Shown here piece by piece: positions 42,325-51,755 of a stretch of DNA of 64,000 bases; within the stretch, counting starts at the first letter, position 1, and each line of letters starts with the position of its first letter. The stretch covers positions 868,001 to 932,000 of the forward strand of contig CANMSD010000002.1 of the NCBI GenBank assembly GCA_947500645.1. Direction: 5' to 3'. The notes beneath the pieces are model-generated. The model did no database searches. It was not told the origin of the DNA and worked only from the letters and a program-made list of their open reading frames with translations. The DNA is from an uncultured Erythrobacter sp. (GTDB lineage Bacteria > Pseudomonadota > Alphaproteobacteria > Sphingomonadales > Sphingomonadaceae). Both the position numbers and the translations under genes were made by a program.

Positions 42325-42752
42325 GTGAGCAGTTTCGATCAATTCTCGGCGTTTCGATCATCATCGCTCTGATCGCGGTGTTCGTTTCCCTAACTGCGCC
42401 GAACAACGATCCTGATAGTAAGACCTATCACGGTGTTTGGATTGATGCCTTCGAAGAAGCAGCGTTCTTTGAAGGCAAAACTCGAGATGACTTTCCGAGC
42501 CTTCTAAGAGGTTCGCCTGATGGATGGCTCAGCTTCGATCCTGACCAATGGCCACTAGAACCATCATCTTCCTCAACGGACAATCTAGGCTATTTTGAGG
42601 TTTCATTTGTCGGACGTAAAGTAGTTGGCGAAGCTGGACACCTCAGGCAGTATCCGACGGAATACTTCGCTGAACAGATCATCTCGATCGAGCGCATTTG
42701 CTACAACTTCATAGCAACGCAGGATGAAGAATTGGACTGCATTCGACCCTAG
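42321..42752 (+). CDS. single-pass membrane hypothetical protein
   Basis: A 143-residue protein starting at GTG 42321, overlapping the acyl-CoA dehydrogenase stop by 4 nt. One N-terminal membrane helix (SILGVSIIIALIAVFVSL, about residues 7-24) is followed by a soluble, Asp/Glu-rich domain with FFEGKTRDDFPSLL. Two cysteines lie near the end. Base composition is lower-GC than its neighbours. Nothing recognised. The longer overlapping frame upstream is a shadow of the dehydrogenase gene. Confidence 0.5.
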   Translation: MSEQFRSILGVSIIIALIAVFVSLTAPNNDPDSKTYHGVWIDAFEEAAFFEGKTRDDFPSLLRGSPDGWLSFDPDQWPLEPSSSSTDNLGYFEVSFVGRKVVGEAGHLRQYPTEYFAEQIISIERICYNFIATQDEELDCIRP

Positions 42753-42805
42753 CAATATCCTTTCGCGCCGCTAGTCTCTCGTTCCAATACAGGGAGAGAC
42801 TCACA

Positions 42806-45800
42806 ATGCGCAGCACTGCCTTTCGTCCTTTCACCACCGCCCTTCTCGCAGGCTCGATGCTCGCCATGCCGAGCCTAGTGTTCGCCGAGGACGACAAGGA
42901 GAACTGGGATATCTCCGCTCCGAAAGGTGCTACTATCGAACAAGTGCCGATCGAGACGGATGAAGGCACGTGGATGGATGTCGATGTGGCACCCGACGGA
43001 CAAACGCTCGCCTTCACACTGCTCGGCGATATCTACACCATGCCGATCACCGGCGGCACGCCCGACCGCATCGCGGAGGGGCTAGCATGGGAAGTGCACC
43101 CGCGCTTCTCGCCTGATGGCTCGCGCATTGCCTTCACGTCGGATCGCGGCGGCGGTGAGAATATCTGGGTGATGAATGCCGATGGGTCGGATAAGCGCCA
43201 GCTGACCAAGGAAGAATTCCGACTGCTCAATCAACCAGCTTGGTCGCCGGACGGGCAGTATATCGCGGCGAAAAAGCACTTCACCACGGCGCGTTCGCTC
43301 GGCACTGGCGAGATATGGCTCTACCATGTCTCTGGCGGAGGCGGTGTGCAGGTCGTGAAGCGGGCGAGTGAGGCCTTGCAGAAGGAGCTGGGTGAGCCGG
43401 TCTTCTCCCCCGATGGCGAGGCGATTTACTACACGCGCAACACGACCGGCGGGAACACCTTCATCTACGCGCAGGATTCCAATGCCGGGATCTTTGCGAT
43501 CGAGAAGCATGACCTTGTGACAGGTGAAGTTGTTACGGCGGTGGATGGGTTTGGGGGCGCGGTGCGTCCAGCTCCTTCGCCCGATGGCAAGAGTATCGCC
43601 TTTGTCCGGCGCGACAAGGATCAGTCGCAATTGTGGGTCAAGGATATCGCCTCGGGCAGCGAGGACATGATCTTTGGCGAGCTTGACCTCGACCTGCAGG
43701 AAACCTGGGCAGTTACCGGGGTCTATCCCAATATGGACTGGACGCCGGACAGCCGCTCAATCGTCTTCTGGGCTGGCGGAAAGCTCAACCGGGTGAACCG
43801 GGATGGCACCAGTCATGCGATAATCCCTTTCCGCATCAATGACACGCGCGGGATCGCCGATGCGCCGCATCCGGTGATCGAGGTTGCGCCGGATCGCTTC
43901 ACCACCGCCATGCCGCGCTTTGCAACCGTCTCGCCGGACGGCAGTCGGTTGGTGTTCGAGAGCCTCGGCAAACTGCACACCAAGAGCATGCGTGGCCGCG
44001 ATGCGCCTCGCCAGCTGACCGGCGATACCGGCGATGCGCTGGAGCTGTGGCCTGCATTCAGCCGCGATGGCAGCCGCATGGCATTCGTACGCTGGACCGA
44101 CGAAGGGCTGGGCGAAATCGTGGTCGCCGATGCCAATGGCGCAAATGGTCGCATCGTCACCAACGAGCCGGGTCACTACGCCATGCCGCAATTCTCTCCT
44201 GACGGGCGCAGTATTGCTTTCGAGAAGCGCGAGGGAGGCTACCTGACCGCGCCGGAATTCTCCGAGAATGCGGGCATCTACATCGTTCCCGTCAACGGTG
44301 GCGAAGCGAGCCGCATCGCGCGCAGCGGATCGAACCCGCAATTCGGTGCGTCATCCGACCGCATCTTCATGACCACGAACGAAGGTGGCAAGCTGACGCT
44401 GGTCTCCGCCGATCTCGATGGTGAGGCGCTGCGCACTCATGCTCAAGGCGAACTCGCCAGCGATTTCCGTGTCTCGCCCGATGGGAAAGTGATCGCTTTT
44501 CGCCAGAACTACGAAGTGTTCGCCATGCCGCTGCTGCCAGGTGGAAAGCCGGTCGATGTCAGTGAAAAGGGCGGGCCGGTTCCCGTGACGAAAGTCAGTT
44601 CGGGCGGCGCGGACTACCTTGGCTTCGCACGCGGAGGCCAGACGCTGCATTGGTCGATCGGTCCGCAACTCAAGACAGCGAATGTCGCTGACCTCTTCCG
44701 CAATGCGCCCAAAGGCGAGAAGGATGAAGCCTTCACTCCGCCAACCAGCGGCGTGTCGATGGCGATGACGGTCCCGGCGGCCAAGCCGAGCGGCACGGTC
44801 GCGATTGCCGGCGCGAAAGTGCTGACCATGCGCGCGGGGCTAGATGCTACCGATGCTGGCGTGATCGATAGTGCTGTGATCCTGATCGAGGGGGATCGTA
44901 TCGTGGCGGTCGGCCCGGCCAGCGAAGTGAGCGTACCCGCCGGTGCGACCCGAGTGGATGCCACCGGCAAAGTTATCATGCCGGGTCTGGTTGACGCGCA
45001 TGCACACGGCCCGCATGGGACTGGTGGTTTGATCCCGCAACAGAACTGGCGATTGGTGCAGGATCTGGCGCTGGGTGTGACGACGATCCACGACCCCTCC
45101 AATCAGGCGGGCCACATCTTCGCCTCGGCGGAGCGGCAACGCGCGGGCATCCTACTCGCGCCGCGCATTTTCTCGACGGGCGAGATCATCTACGGCGCGA
45201 AGGCTCCGGGCTTTTACGCGCGCATCGATAGCTACGATGATGCGCTCGCCCATGTCCGCCGGATCAAGGCGCAGGGCGGTGTTTCCGTGAAGAACTACAA
45301 TCAGCCAAGGCGTGAACAGCGCCAGCAGGTCGCACGCGCAGCGGCAGCGGAAAACATGCTGGTGGTGGCCGAGGGTGGCTCGCTGTTCGGGATGGATATG
45401 AATCTGATCGCCGACGGCAACTCGACAATCGAGCATAATGTACCGGGTGAAGTTTTCTACGAAGATGTGCTGCAATTCTTCGGTCAGTCGAACTCGAACT
45501 ACACGCCGACGCTGACCGTCACCTATGGCGGGCTCGCCGGCGATCCCTATTGGCGGCAGGCGACCGATGTGTTCGATCACCCGCTGCTGGTGCATTCCTC
45601 ACCTAAACATCTTTTGGCCGAAAGCGCGCGGCGCACCAAAGCGCCAGACTGGGCTTTCGTGGATGACGATGCGGCGCGCGAGGCGCACAAGTTTGCCAAG
45701 CGCGGCGTCAAGGTCTCGATCGGTGCGCATGGCCAGCAGGCTGGTATCGCAGCGCATTGGGAGATGTGGAGCTTCGCACGCGGCGGTATGAGCGCGGTCG

Positions 45801-46042
45801 AGGCGCTAAAGGCAGGCACGATCACTTCAGCGCAATCGCTCGGCATGGACCGCGACATTGGCAGCCTTGAGGAAGGTAAGCTCGCCGACCTGTTGATCCT
45901 GAGCGAAGACCCAAGCGAAGATATCCGCAACTCCGACAAGATTGAAAGCGTGATGCTGGGCGGGCGGCTCTACGATGCCAAGACGATGAACGAGATAACC
46001 ACGGGCGACGCAAAACGCCGCGCCTATTGGTGGGAGGATTGA
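42806..46042 (+). CDS. beta-propeller amidohydrolase (TolB-like N-terminus)
   Basis: A 1078-residue exported protein; the signal ends at VFA. Residues ~40-640 contain repeated PD40/TolB-like strands (SPDGSRIAF, SPDGEAIYY, SPDGKSIAF, SPDGRSIAF). The C-terminal ~400 residues are an amidohydrolase barrel: VDAHAH metal site, GGVSVKNY for the bridging lysine, and IEHNVPG and SIGAHGQQ for further ligands. This architecture is seen in bacterial metal-dependent hydrolases of peptides or small amides. Substrate unknown. It ends in a 19-bp overlap with the convergent hydrolase. Confidence 0.88.
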   Translation: MRSTAFRPFTTALLAGSMLAMPSLVFAEDDKENWDISAPKGATIEQVPIETDEGTWMDVDVAPDGQTLAFTLLGDIYTMPITGGTPDRIAEGLAWEVHPRFSPDGSRIAFTSDRGGGENIWVMNADGSDKRQLTKEEFRLLNQPAWSPDGQYIAAKKHFTTARSLGTGEIWLYHVSGGGGVQVVKRASEALQKELGEPVFSPDGEAIYYTRNTTGGNTFIYAQDSNAGIFAIEKHDLVTGEVVTAVDGFGGAVRPAPSPDGKSIAFVRRDKDQSQLWVKDIASGSEDMIFGELDLDLQETWAVTGVYPNMDWTPDSRSIVFWAGGKLNRVNRDGTSHAIIPFRINDTRGIADAPHPVIEVAPDRFTTAMPRFATVSPDGSRLVFESLGKLHTKSMRGRDAPRQLTGDTGDALELWPAFSRDGSRMAFVRWTDEGLGEIVVADANGANGRIVTNEPGHYAMPQFSPDGRSIAFEKREGGYLTAPEFSENAGIYIVPVNGGEASRIARSGSNPQFGASSDRIFMTTNEGGKLTLVSADLDGEALRTHAQGELASDFRVSPDGKVIAFRQNYEVFAMPLLPGGKPVDVSEKGGPVPVTKVSSGGADYLGFARGGQTLHWSIGPQLKTANVADLFRNAPKGEKDEAFTPPTSGVSMAMTVPAAKPSGTVAIAGAKVLTMRAGLDATDAGVIDSAVILIEGDRIVAVGPASEVSVPAGATRVDATGKVIMPGLVDAHAHGPHGTGGLIPQQNWRLVQDLALGVTTIHDPSNQAGHIFASAERQRAGILLAPRIFSTGEIIYGAKAPGFYARIDSYDDALAHVRRIKAQGGVSVKNYNQPRREQRQQVARAAAAENMLVVAEGGSLFGMDMNLIADGNSTIEHNVPGEVFYEDVLQFFGQSNSNYTPTLTVTYGGLAGDPYWRQATDVFDHPLLVHSSPKHLLAESARRTKAPDWAFVDDDAAREAHKFAKRGVKVSIGAHGQQAGIAAHWEMWSFARGGMSAVEALKAGTITSAQSLGMDRDIGSLEEGKLADLLILSEDPSEDIRNSDKIESVMLGGRLYDAKTMNEITTGDAKRRAYWWED

Positions 46043-46950
46043 TCAGGGCGTGAGGCGGGCTGCTGTAAGCCCGCCTCGGTGCCTTCTAACCTCTCGCGAA
46101 TGATGCGGGCTGCATCATCGGGATCTTCTAGCGGGTGAAAATGGGTGTGATCGGGCCGATGCATGTCCACCGCGTTGGGCATTGAAGCGGCGAGTCCAGG
46201 CCATGTTGGTGAGGATTTGAAGTTCCCCGGCCCAATCTGCTTTGCGCGGACAATCAGCACCGGAATGGCGACATTGCTCGCGGCCTCGAAGACTCCCGCG
46301 TTCGAGCGGCTGGAGGCGTAGACGCTGGCTTCCACTTCCGGGCTGCAGGCGAGCTGCATTCCATCTCTGCCGACTGCTTTTACAAGCCCATGCTCGCAAT
46401 AGTCGGCGAACACGCGGCGGGTGAAGAGGCTGTATGGTTCTCGGTCCTCGAACCGTTTCATCATCGCTTCAACCGACGCGAAGTTACGTTTGCGCCGGAT
46501 TGCGGGGTGCGGATTTTTTGGCGTGAAAAGCGTTTCGGGTTGCTCGTAGAATTCCGGTGCGAGCACTGTCGGATCGAACAAGATCAGCTGTTTGAAGGTA
46601 ACCGGCTGGTCATGGGCGGTTTGTAGCAGGGCATGTGCGCCCATCGAGTGACCGATCCCCACCGCGCCGGAAATGCCGAGCTCTTTCAGCACAGCCGCAA
46701 TGTCGCGCGCAATCTCAGCCCAATTGCCAATCGGTCCGCCATCCGAGCGACCATGCCCGCGCAGATCCAGCGATAGGACACGGTGCTCGGGAAAGCGCTC
46801 GATTATCGCATCGAAGACGCGGGCGTGAAAGCCGGTGGCATGGGCGAAGACCAACGGCGGTAGGTCGCTATCTGGCGGTCCTTCCCATTCCCAGTAGCCA
46901 AGGTCAGTGCCCTCAACTACGATCATTTCCGCAATTGGCTCTCGCGTCAT
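46024..46950 (-). CDS. alpha/beta hydrolase
   Basis: A 308-residue protein with the nucleophile elbow GIGHSMGAH (Ser about residue 102), the oxyanion region FAHATGFHARVF, the LRGHGRSDGG loop, and a histidine in HRPDHTHFHPLE near the end. A typical epoxide-hydrolase/esterase-type fold without a signal. It follows nhaA by 22 nt on the same strand, so it may be co-transcribed with the antiporter. Substrate unknown. Confidence 0.85.
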   Translation of the reverse strand: MTREPIAEMIVVEGTDLGYWEWEGPPDSDLPPLVFAHATGFHARVFDAIIERFPEHRVLSLDLRGHGRSDGGPIGNWAEIARDIAAVLKELGISGAVGIGHSMGAHALLQTAHDQPVTFKQLILFDPTVLAPEFYEQPETLFTPKNPHPAIRRKRNFASVEAMMKRFEDREPYSLFTRRVFADYCEHGLVKAVGRDGMQLACSPEVEASVYASSRSNAGVFEAASNVAIPVLIVRAKQIGPGNFKSSPTWPGLAASMPNAVDMHRPDHTHFHPLEDPDDAARIIRERLEGTEAGLQQPASRPDQSSHQ

Positions 46951-46972
46951 GCGGATGCTTTAGGCGCATGGG

Positions 46973-48193
46973 TCACGAAGCAACTTCCGCCTTGCCTTGT
47001 GCTGTGTCAGCCGCATCTTGTGCGGGCGTGTCGGGCAGTGCTGCCTTCAGGAGGAAGAAGCCTGCCAGGGCGGAGATCAGCGATCCTGACAAGACCCCCA
47101 GCTTGACCGCATCGACTTGCGCGGCGCTGTCAAAGGCGAGGTTGCCGATGAACAGGCTCATCGTAAATCCGATCGCGGCAAGCAGAGAAAGTCCGTGGAT
47201 TTGCCTCCAGTTCACGTCCTCCGGGAGCTTCGCGAACCCAGCCTTCACCGCCACAAAGGCAAAGCCGAAGATGCCGATCTGCTTGCCGATCAGCAGGCCC
47301 AGCGCGATGCCCAGCGGAAGCGGCGCAAACAGGTCTGCTGGCGAGATGCCCGACAGGCTCACACCGGCATTGGCAAAACCGAAGATCGGGATGATCAGGA
47401 AGGCGACCCAAGGGTGAAGCGCGTGCTCCATTCGCACAAGCGGTGCGGAGCCACCGCGAGCGATCAGCGGCACGGTCATTGCAGCGGCAACGCCGGCAAG
47501 GGTCGCGTGAACGCCGGACTTAAGCACAAACACCCACATCACGATGGTCAGGAGCACGTATGGCATGCTTGATGCGATCCGCAGTCGGTTGACCACGATC
47601 AGCGCGGCAAAAGCTACAGCCGCGCCAATCAGCATGTCGGTATCGAGCGTGCCTGAGTAGAACAGGGCGATAATCGTGATCGCGCCGATATCGTCGATAA
47701 CGGCAATGGCGAGCAGCAGTGCCTTCAGGGCGACAGGCACGCGCGGGCCGAGTAGCGACAAGATGCCGAGGGCAAAGGCGATGTCGGTTGCGGCGGGGAT
47801 TGCCCAACCGGCCTGGTTCTCTGGATAGCCTGAATTGATGCCGAGGAAGACTAGCGCCGGGATCGCCATTCCGCCGATCGCTGCGACGAGCGGCAGCGAA
47901 GCCTTGTCCCAGCTCGATAGCTGGCCCTCGATCACCTCGCGTTTCACCTCCAACCCGATCAGGAAGAAGAACACCGCCATCAGGCCGTCGTTGATCCACA
48001 GGATCAGCGCCTTGTCGATCGCGAAATCGCCCACGGCCAGGGTCACTTGCGTGCCAAGTCCGCCGAAATAGGTCGAGGCCAAAGGAGAGTTTGCTGCAAG
48101 CAATGCCAAGGCGGCAGCTGCGATCAGAACTATGCCGCCTGCGCTTTCCTGCTTGAGGAAGTCACGCAGCGCTTCACTCACTTTATCGATCAC
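46973..48193 (-). CDS. nhaA: Na+/H+ antiporter NhaA
   Basis: A 406-residue, 12-helix inner-membrane antiporter exchanging Na+ for 2 H+. GSEVKREVIEGQLSSWDKA-type motif (here GLEVKREVIEGQL), ATDIAFALGILSLLGPRVP and the catalytic aspartate pair in LLAIAVIDDIGAITIIALFYS (IDD) are clear. FANAGVSLSG is a further signature. Full length. The C-terminus is a polar Ala/Asp-rich tail. Likely for pH and sodium homeostasis in a marine or brackish organism, as inferred from the gene alone. Confidence 0.96.
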   Translation of the reverse strand: MIDKVSEALRDFLKQESAGGIVLIAAAALALLAANSPLASTYFGGLGTQVTLAVGDFAIDKALILWINDGLMAVFFFLIGLEVKREVIEGQLSSWDKASLPLVAAIGGMAIPALVFLGINSGYPENQAGWAIPAATDIAFALGILSLLGPRVPVALKALLLAIAVIDDIGAITIIALFYSGTLDTDMLIGAAVAFAALIVVNRLRIASSMPYVLLTIVMWVFVLKSGVHATLAGVAAAMTVPLIARGGSAPLVRMEHALHPWVAFLIIPIFGFANAGVSLSGISPADLFAPLPLGIALGLLIGKQIGIFGFAFVAVKAGFAKLPEDVNWRQIHGLSLLAAIGFTMSLFIGNLAFDSAAQVDAVKLGVLSGSLISALAGFFLLKAALPDTPAQDAADTAQGKAEVAS

Positions 48194-48350
48194 GGTGGTA
48201 GCCCTTTAGATGAGAAATCCGGAAACTGGTTTCATATCCAACGAACAAGTTAGCCGCAGTTTCCCGAAAATCGGAGCAAATGGATCGGATTTATATAAGA
48301 TGCTGAGATTGTATTGCTTTCGAGGTTACTTGCAGTGCTGAAAGCGGTGC

Positions 48351-49028
48351 TCATCCGGTGAACCAGCGCCCCACCATGCCACTGCCGATAGCGAACGCTA
48401 TGCCACTCGCGAGGGCGAGGGACACAAGAGCCGGCAGCCAGCTGGCCTCGGTGTTGCCTTGGACATCTTCGGCAGCGGCTTTACTCCCGGTCACCATGGG
48501 AACGAGCAGATCCTGCTTCCCGATCACTTGGTAGGCGAACACAGCCAGCAAGTGCACTGCGACCAGCCCGACCAGTACCCAGAAGAACGTTTCGTGCCAG
48601 TCGGTCAGCATGTCCGCTGTCAGCACGCCGACCAGAGAATTGAGCGGCCCGGTCGCTCCGTCATAGGGGTCGCCTGAAAACAGCCCGAAGCTGATTTGCG
48701 CCAGCAAGGCTCCAAGCAGGATGAGCACACTCCATGCCCCGGCCGGGTTGTGCCCGATCGCAGTACCTTTGTCTTTCTCCTTGCCGAGAAGGTAGCGGAG
48801 CGCGGCCAAGGGTGAGCGCACGAAGCTGGTAAAACGGGCTGTCCTGCTACCGGCAAAACCCCAGAATATGCGGAATAATACCAGTGCGAGCAGCACCAGA
48901 CCCAGCCGCATATGCCAGCCCATTTCGCCATTCTCGGCGGTCCACCACATGGCGGGAAGCAAGAGAGCAAAGCCCCAATGCGTAAGTCGCACCGGCCAAT
49001 CCCAGATAGCGATCCTATGCGGCGTCAT
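48351..49028 (-). CDS. cytochrome b561-like integral membrane protein
   Basis: A 225-residue protein with four to five helices. Heme-ligand histidines are expected in VRLTHWGFALL, NGEMGWHMRLGLVL, TDWHETFFWVL and LVAVHLLAVFAYQV. The family (cytochrome b/b6, Ni/Fe-hydrogenase type) passes electrons from quinol or a c-type cytochrome. It lies 43 nt downstream of the cytochrome c' gene on the same strand, so the two probably form one electron-transfer unit. The C-terminal segment is an extra helix. Confidence 0.85.
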   Translation of the reverse strand: MTPHRIAIWDWPVRLTHWGFALLLPAMWWTAENGEMGWHMRLGLVLLALVLFRIFWGFAGSRTARFTSFVRSPLAALRYLLGKEKDKGTAIGHNPAGAWSVLILLGALLAQISFGLFSGDPYDGATGPLNSLVGVLTADMLTDWHETFFWVLVGLVAVHLLAVFAYQVIGKQDLLVPMVTGSKAAAEDVQGNTEASWLPALVSLALASGIAFAIGSGMVGRWFTG

Positions 49029-49071
49029 GGTTCATCCGGCTTGGCGTTGTCAGCCCGATCGACGTCCGCGA

Positions 49072-49575
49072 TCAATCCTTGTCGAGGCGGAAGTTGTCGT
49101 GGCAGCCTTTGCAAGAACCACCCATGGTTTTGACGGCCTCGCCGACCACCGCCGGATCGGCTGTGCCAGCAGCGGTTGCCAGAGCCGCGCTGGTCTCAAC
49201 CAGCTTTGCCGAAGCATCGGCGAACTCTTCCGGTCTCTCCCAGATCGTTTCCAGCGCTTCGGTGTCGGCTCCGGAATCGATCCCGGTTCCTGCTGGGAAG
49301 TAGTCCGGAATCTTCTGCGCATTGGCGTTGATCGTGTTGGCGCTTGCTTCGATCACGGCGAAGTCCGGCGCGTCGCTCTCAAGCTGACCGCGAATGGCTT
49401 TGAACGCATCACCGATTTCCTCGAAATTGGCCTGCCTCGTTTCGATCACCGATGCCTCAGCGCCTGCATTAGGGGCGGTCTGGGGCGCCTCTTCTTCAGC
49501 GGTCTCTCCGCAGGCGGCCAATGCGCCGACCAATGCGAGCGCGAAGAGAGGGCGGGAATTGCGGGCTGAGAACAT
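49072..49575 (-). CDS. cytochrome c' lipoprotein
   Basis: A 167-residue lipoprotein (lipobox LAAC, Cys about 22), with an Ala/Glu-rich linker and a four-helix-bundle domain ending in GGSCKGCHDNFRLDKD, the CxxCH heme motif of cytochrome c'. The C-terminal location of the heme site is typical. Cytochromes c' bind NO/CO or carry electrons in the periplasm. The start at ATG 49575 has AAGGAGC upstream. It precedes the cytochrome b gene. The 49576-49904 gap upstream holds repeat copy B. Confidence 0.9.
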   Translation of the reverse strand: MFSARNSRPLFALALVGALAACGETAEEEAPQTAPNAGAEASVIETRQANFEEIGDAFKAIRGQLESDAPDFAVIEASANTINANAQKIPDYFPAGTGIDSGADTEALETIWERPEEFADASAKLVETSAALATAAGTADPAVVGEAVKTMGGSCKGCHDNFRLDKD

Positions 49576-49680
49576 GCAGAAGCTCCTTAAGTCTTGCGGT
49601 AACAGCTTGGCCCCTAACACAAATTGGGTTGAGAACGTTCAGGAATCTTGGTGAAGGCGCGTTTTAGAAACGCACAAAGC

Positions 49681-49777
49681 GGAACACATCGCGTCTTTTG
49701 AAAAGTGTGACCTTCCAGAAAAACATATGTTTTACAGTGCCATGAAGCTTAGGCTCGGCTCGAGAGTGTAACCTTCC
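49681..49777 (-). repeat. 97-bp GGAARGTYACACT element, copy B
   Basis: On the minus strand: GGAAGGTTACACT starts at 49777, GGAAGGTCACACT at 49716 (61 bp later), and GTGTTCC at 49687 (29 bp later). The same layout as copy A. It lies 3' of the aminotransferase gene, in the same orientation. A short CCCGTT/AACGGG hairpin between them (about 49852-49868) may end that transcript. Confidence 0.75.
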
Positions 49778-49904
49778 AAATTTGCCTGGAAGCGATCGCA
49801 AGGGCGTGAGATCGACGGTGAGAAAGAGCAGCGCGAAAGCTAACAGGCGCTCTCCCGTTAGGAAAACGGGTAGCGTCGTTCACCCGCGATTCTCCGGCTT
49901 GGAC

Positions 49905-51080
49905 CTACCGCGACACCGCGGCCTTCACTGCCTCGACGAAGCGCGGCGCGGTGCTGGACGAAAGACCGGCAATATTGATCCGGCCAGTATCGGGCAGATA
50001 GATCGCATGCTCCTTTGCAAGATAATCGATCGCCTCGTCCGAAAGCGGCAGCAGCGCGAAGATACCCTTGGTTTGCCAGATCGGTGCGAGCGTCGCTTCT
50101 GCATCCGCGAGCCCCTCGATCTGCGCGCGCAACTCCGTCAGGCGCGCACGCATCGCGGCAAGCTCATCCTTCCAGTCCTGGGTCAGTTTCTCATCGCCGA
50201 GGATGGCCGCAATCACCTGCGCTCCATGCGCGGCGGGGGCAGAGTAGTTCACCCGCGCCAACACTTCGCCATTGGCCTGCGTGCGCGCGGCCACTTCCGC
50301 GTCGGCGCAGCGGACGAACAGGATGCCGATACGGTCACGGTAGAGGCTGAACGCTTTGGAACCCGACATGATGAGGAAGCATTCCGGCACGCTTGAGAGC
50401 AATTGTGCGAGCCGCTCAAGATCGCCGGGCAGATCATTGCCCAGGCCATAATAGGCAGCATCGATTAGCGGTACGACGCCCCGCTCGCCCGCCTTGGCAA
50501 AGACCTGCGTAACTTCATCATGCGACAAATCCAGCCCGGTCGGATTGTGACAGGGGCCATGCATGATCAGCACATCGCCGCGCGCCGCATTATCCAGCGC
50601 CGCCATCACATTGGCAAAGCTCGCCGAGTTCTGATCCTCGGCAAGATAGTCATACGCCTGCACAGGTATCTTGAGCCGATCGCAAATCGCCTGATGATTG
50701 GGCCAGCTTGGCGTGCCCAAATGCACGGTCAGGCCGGGATTGGCGCTCTGTGCCAGTTCCAAGGCCAGCCGCACGCCGCCTGTGCCGCCCACGGTCTGAA
50801 TCCGCGCGAGTGTGGGATCGGGATCGCCTGTCTCGATCAAGCCCGACATGCCAGCAATGAATCCGGGAAATCCGGCTAGCGGTAGATAGGCCTTGCTATC
50901 GCCGCTTTGTGCCAGCCGCTGCTCAGCCTCGCGCACGCAAGCCATGATCGGCGAATGGCCCGTATCGTCGCGATATACGCCGACGCCCAGATCGAGCTTT
51001 TCGGCTCGCGGATCAGCCTTGAAGGCATTGGCCGCGCGATAAAGCGCATCGAGCTGCGGCTGAGCGAGTGCATCGAGCAT
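49905..51080 (-). CDS. aromatic amino acid aminotransferase
   Basis: A 391-residue class I PLP aminotransferase. The PLP lysine is in SGSKAFSLYRDRIG (motif SxSK), and MHGPCHNPTGLDLS is the cofactor-loop Asn/Pro signature. Length and pattern match the TyrB/AspC type. The ATG at 51080 was chosen; the upstream frame is non-coding. It is divergent from an Lrp/AsnC regulator gene 205 bp away, suggesting amino-acid-responsive control. Aspartate specificity cannot be excluded. Confidence 0.9.
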   Translation of the reverse strand: MLDALAQPQLDALYRAANAFKADPRAEKLDLGVGVYRDDTGHSPIMACVREAEQRLAQSGDSKAYLPLAGFPGFIAGMSGLIETGDPDPTLARIQTVGGTGGVRLALELAQSANPGLTVHLGTPSWPNHQAICDRLKIPVQAYDYLAEDQNSASFANVMAALDNAARGDVLIMHGPCHNPTGLDLSHDEVTQVFAKAGERGVVPLIDAAYYGLGNDLPGDLERLAQLLSSVPECFLIMSGSKAFSLYRDRIGILFVRCADAEVAARTQANGEVLARVNYSAPAAHGAQVIAAILGDEKLTQDWKDELAAMRARLTELRAQIEGLADAEATLAPIWQTKGIFALLPLSDEAIDYLAKEHAIYLPDTGRINIAGLSSSTAPRFVEAVKAAVSR

Positions 51081-51247
51081 GTGATGTGAGGATCCTTCGG
51101 AGGAAATTGGCAGTGTGTCTGTCGCTAGCGGGCCGGGCGAGCGGAGAGAAGATCGATTGCACAGCAGCTGCCGACAGACACAAATCAAATCTATCGCTAT
51201 ATGAAGAGAAAAGGCTTCCTAATAATTCCTTCGTTCGGCTAGTGAAT

Positions 51248-51260
51248 AGAAAAATTTTCT
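51248..51260. promoter_or_regulatory. AGAAAA/TTTTCT dyad between tyrB-like and lrp-like genes
   Basis: A perfect 6-bp inverted repeat with a 1-nt centre, plus a second GAAG...CTTC dyad at about 51213-51228. AT-rich dyads of this kind between divergent genes fit an Lrp/AsnC operator. Tentative. Confidence 0.35.
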
Positions 51261-51285
51261 CCCCCCAACGACTCTTGGAGGAGTT

Positions 51286-51747
51286 ATGGACGCGATAGAC
51301 AAGCGTTTGCTTGCACTGCTTCAGGAAGACGCGACGCTGACCGTTGCCGAGTTATCGGAGCGGATTGGCATTTCCTCAACGCCCGTTTGGAAGCGGGTGA
51401 AGCGGTTGGAGGAGGCTGGCATAATTCGCGGCCGGGTGGCCCTGCTCGATCCGCGCGAGATCGGCCTCAACCTAACCGGTTTCGTGCTGATCCGCACCAG
51501 CGATCATAGCGAGAAATGGCTCAAGGCCTTCAATGCCGTGGTCGCGGAAATTCCGGAGATCATCGAGGTCTACCGCATGGCTGGCGATGTCGATTATCTG
51601 CTGAAGGTCGTCGCGCCGAATATGCAGGGCTACGATACGATCTACAAACGGCTGATCAAGGGAATCGAACTTTCCGATGTAAGCGCCAGCTTCGCAATGG
51701 AGAAGGTCAAGGCGACCACCGCACTGCCGCTTGAATACGCGGAATAG
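51286..51747 (+). CDS. Lrp/AsnC family transcriptional regulator
   Basis: A 153-residue protein. The N-terminal HTH is DKRLLALLQEDATLTVAELSERIGISSTPVWKRVKRL (residues ~4-41), followed by a C-terminal RAM ligand domain with EIIEVYRMAGDVDYLLKVV. It is probably the regulator of the divergent aminotransferase gene. GGAGGAG lies just before the ATG. Amino-acid ligand unknown. Confidence 0.92.
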   Translation: MDAIDKRLLALLQEDATLTVAELSERIGISSTPVWKRVKRLEEAGIIRGRVALLDPREIGLNLTGFVLIRTSDHSEKWLKAFNAVVAEIPEIIEVYRMAGDVDYLLKVVAPNMQGYDTIYKRLIKGIELSDVSASFAMEKVKATTALPLEYAE

Positions 51748-51755
51748 GGGTTCGA

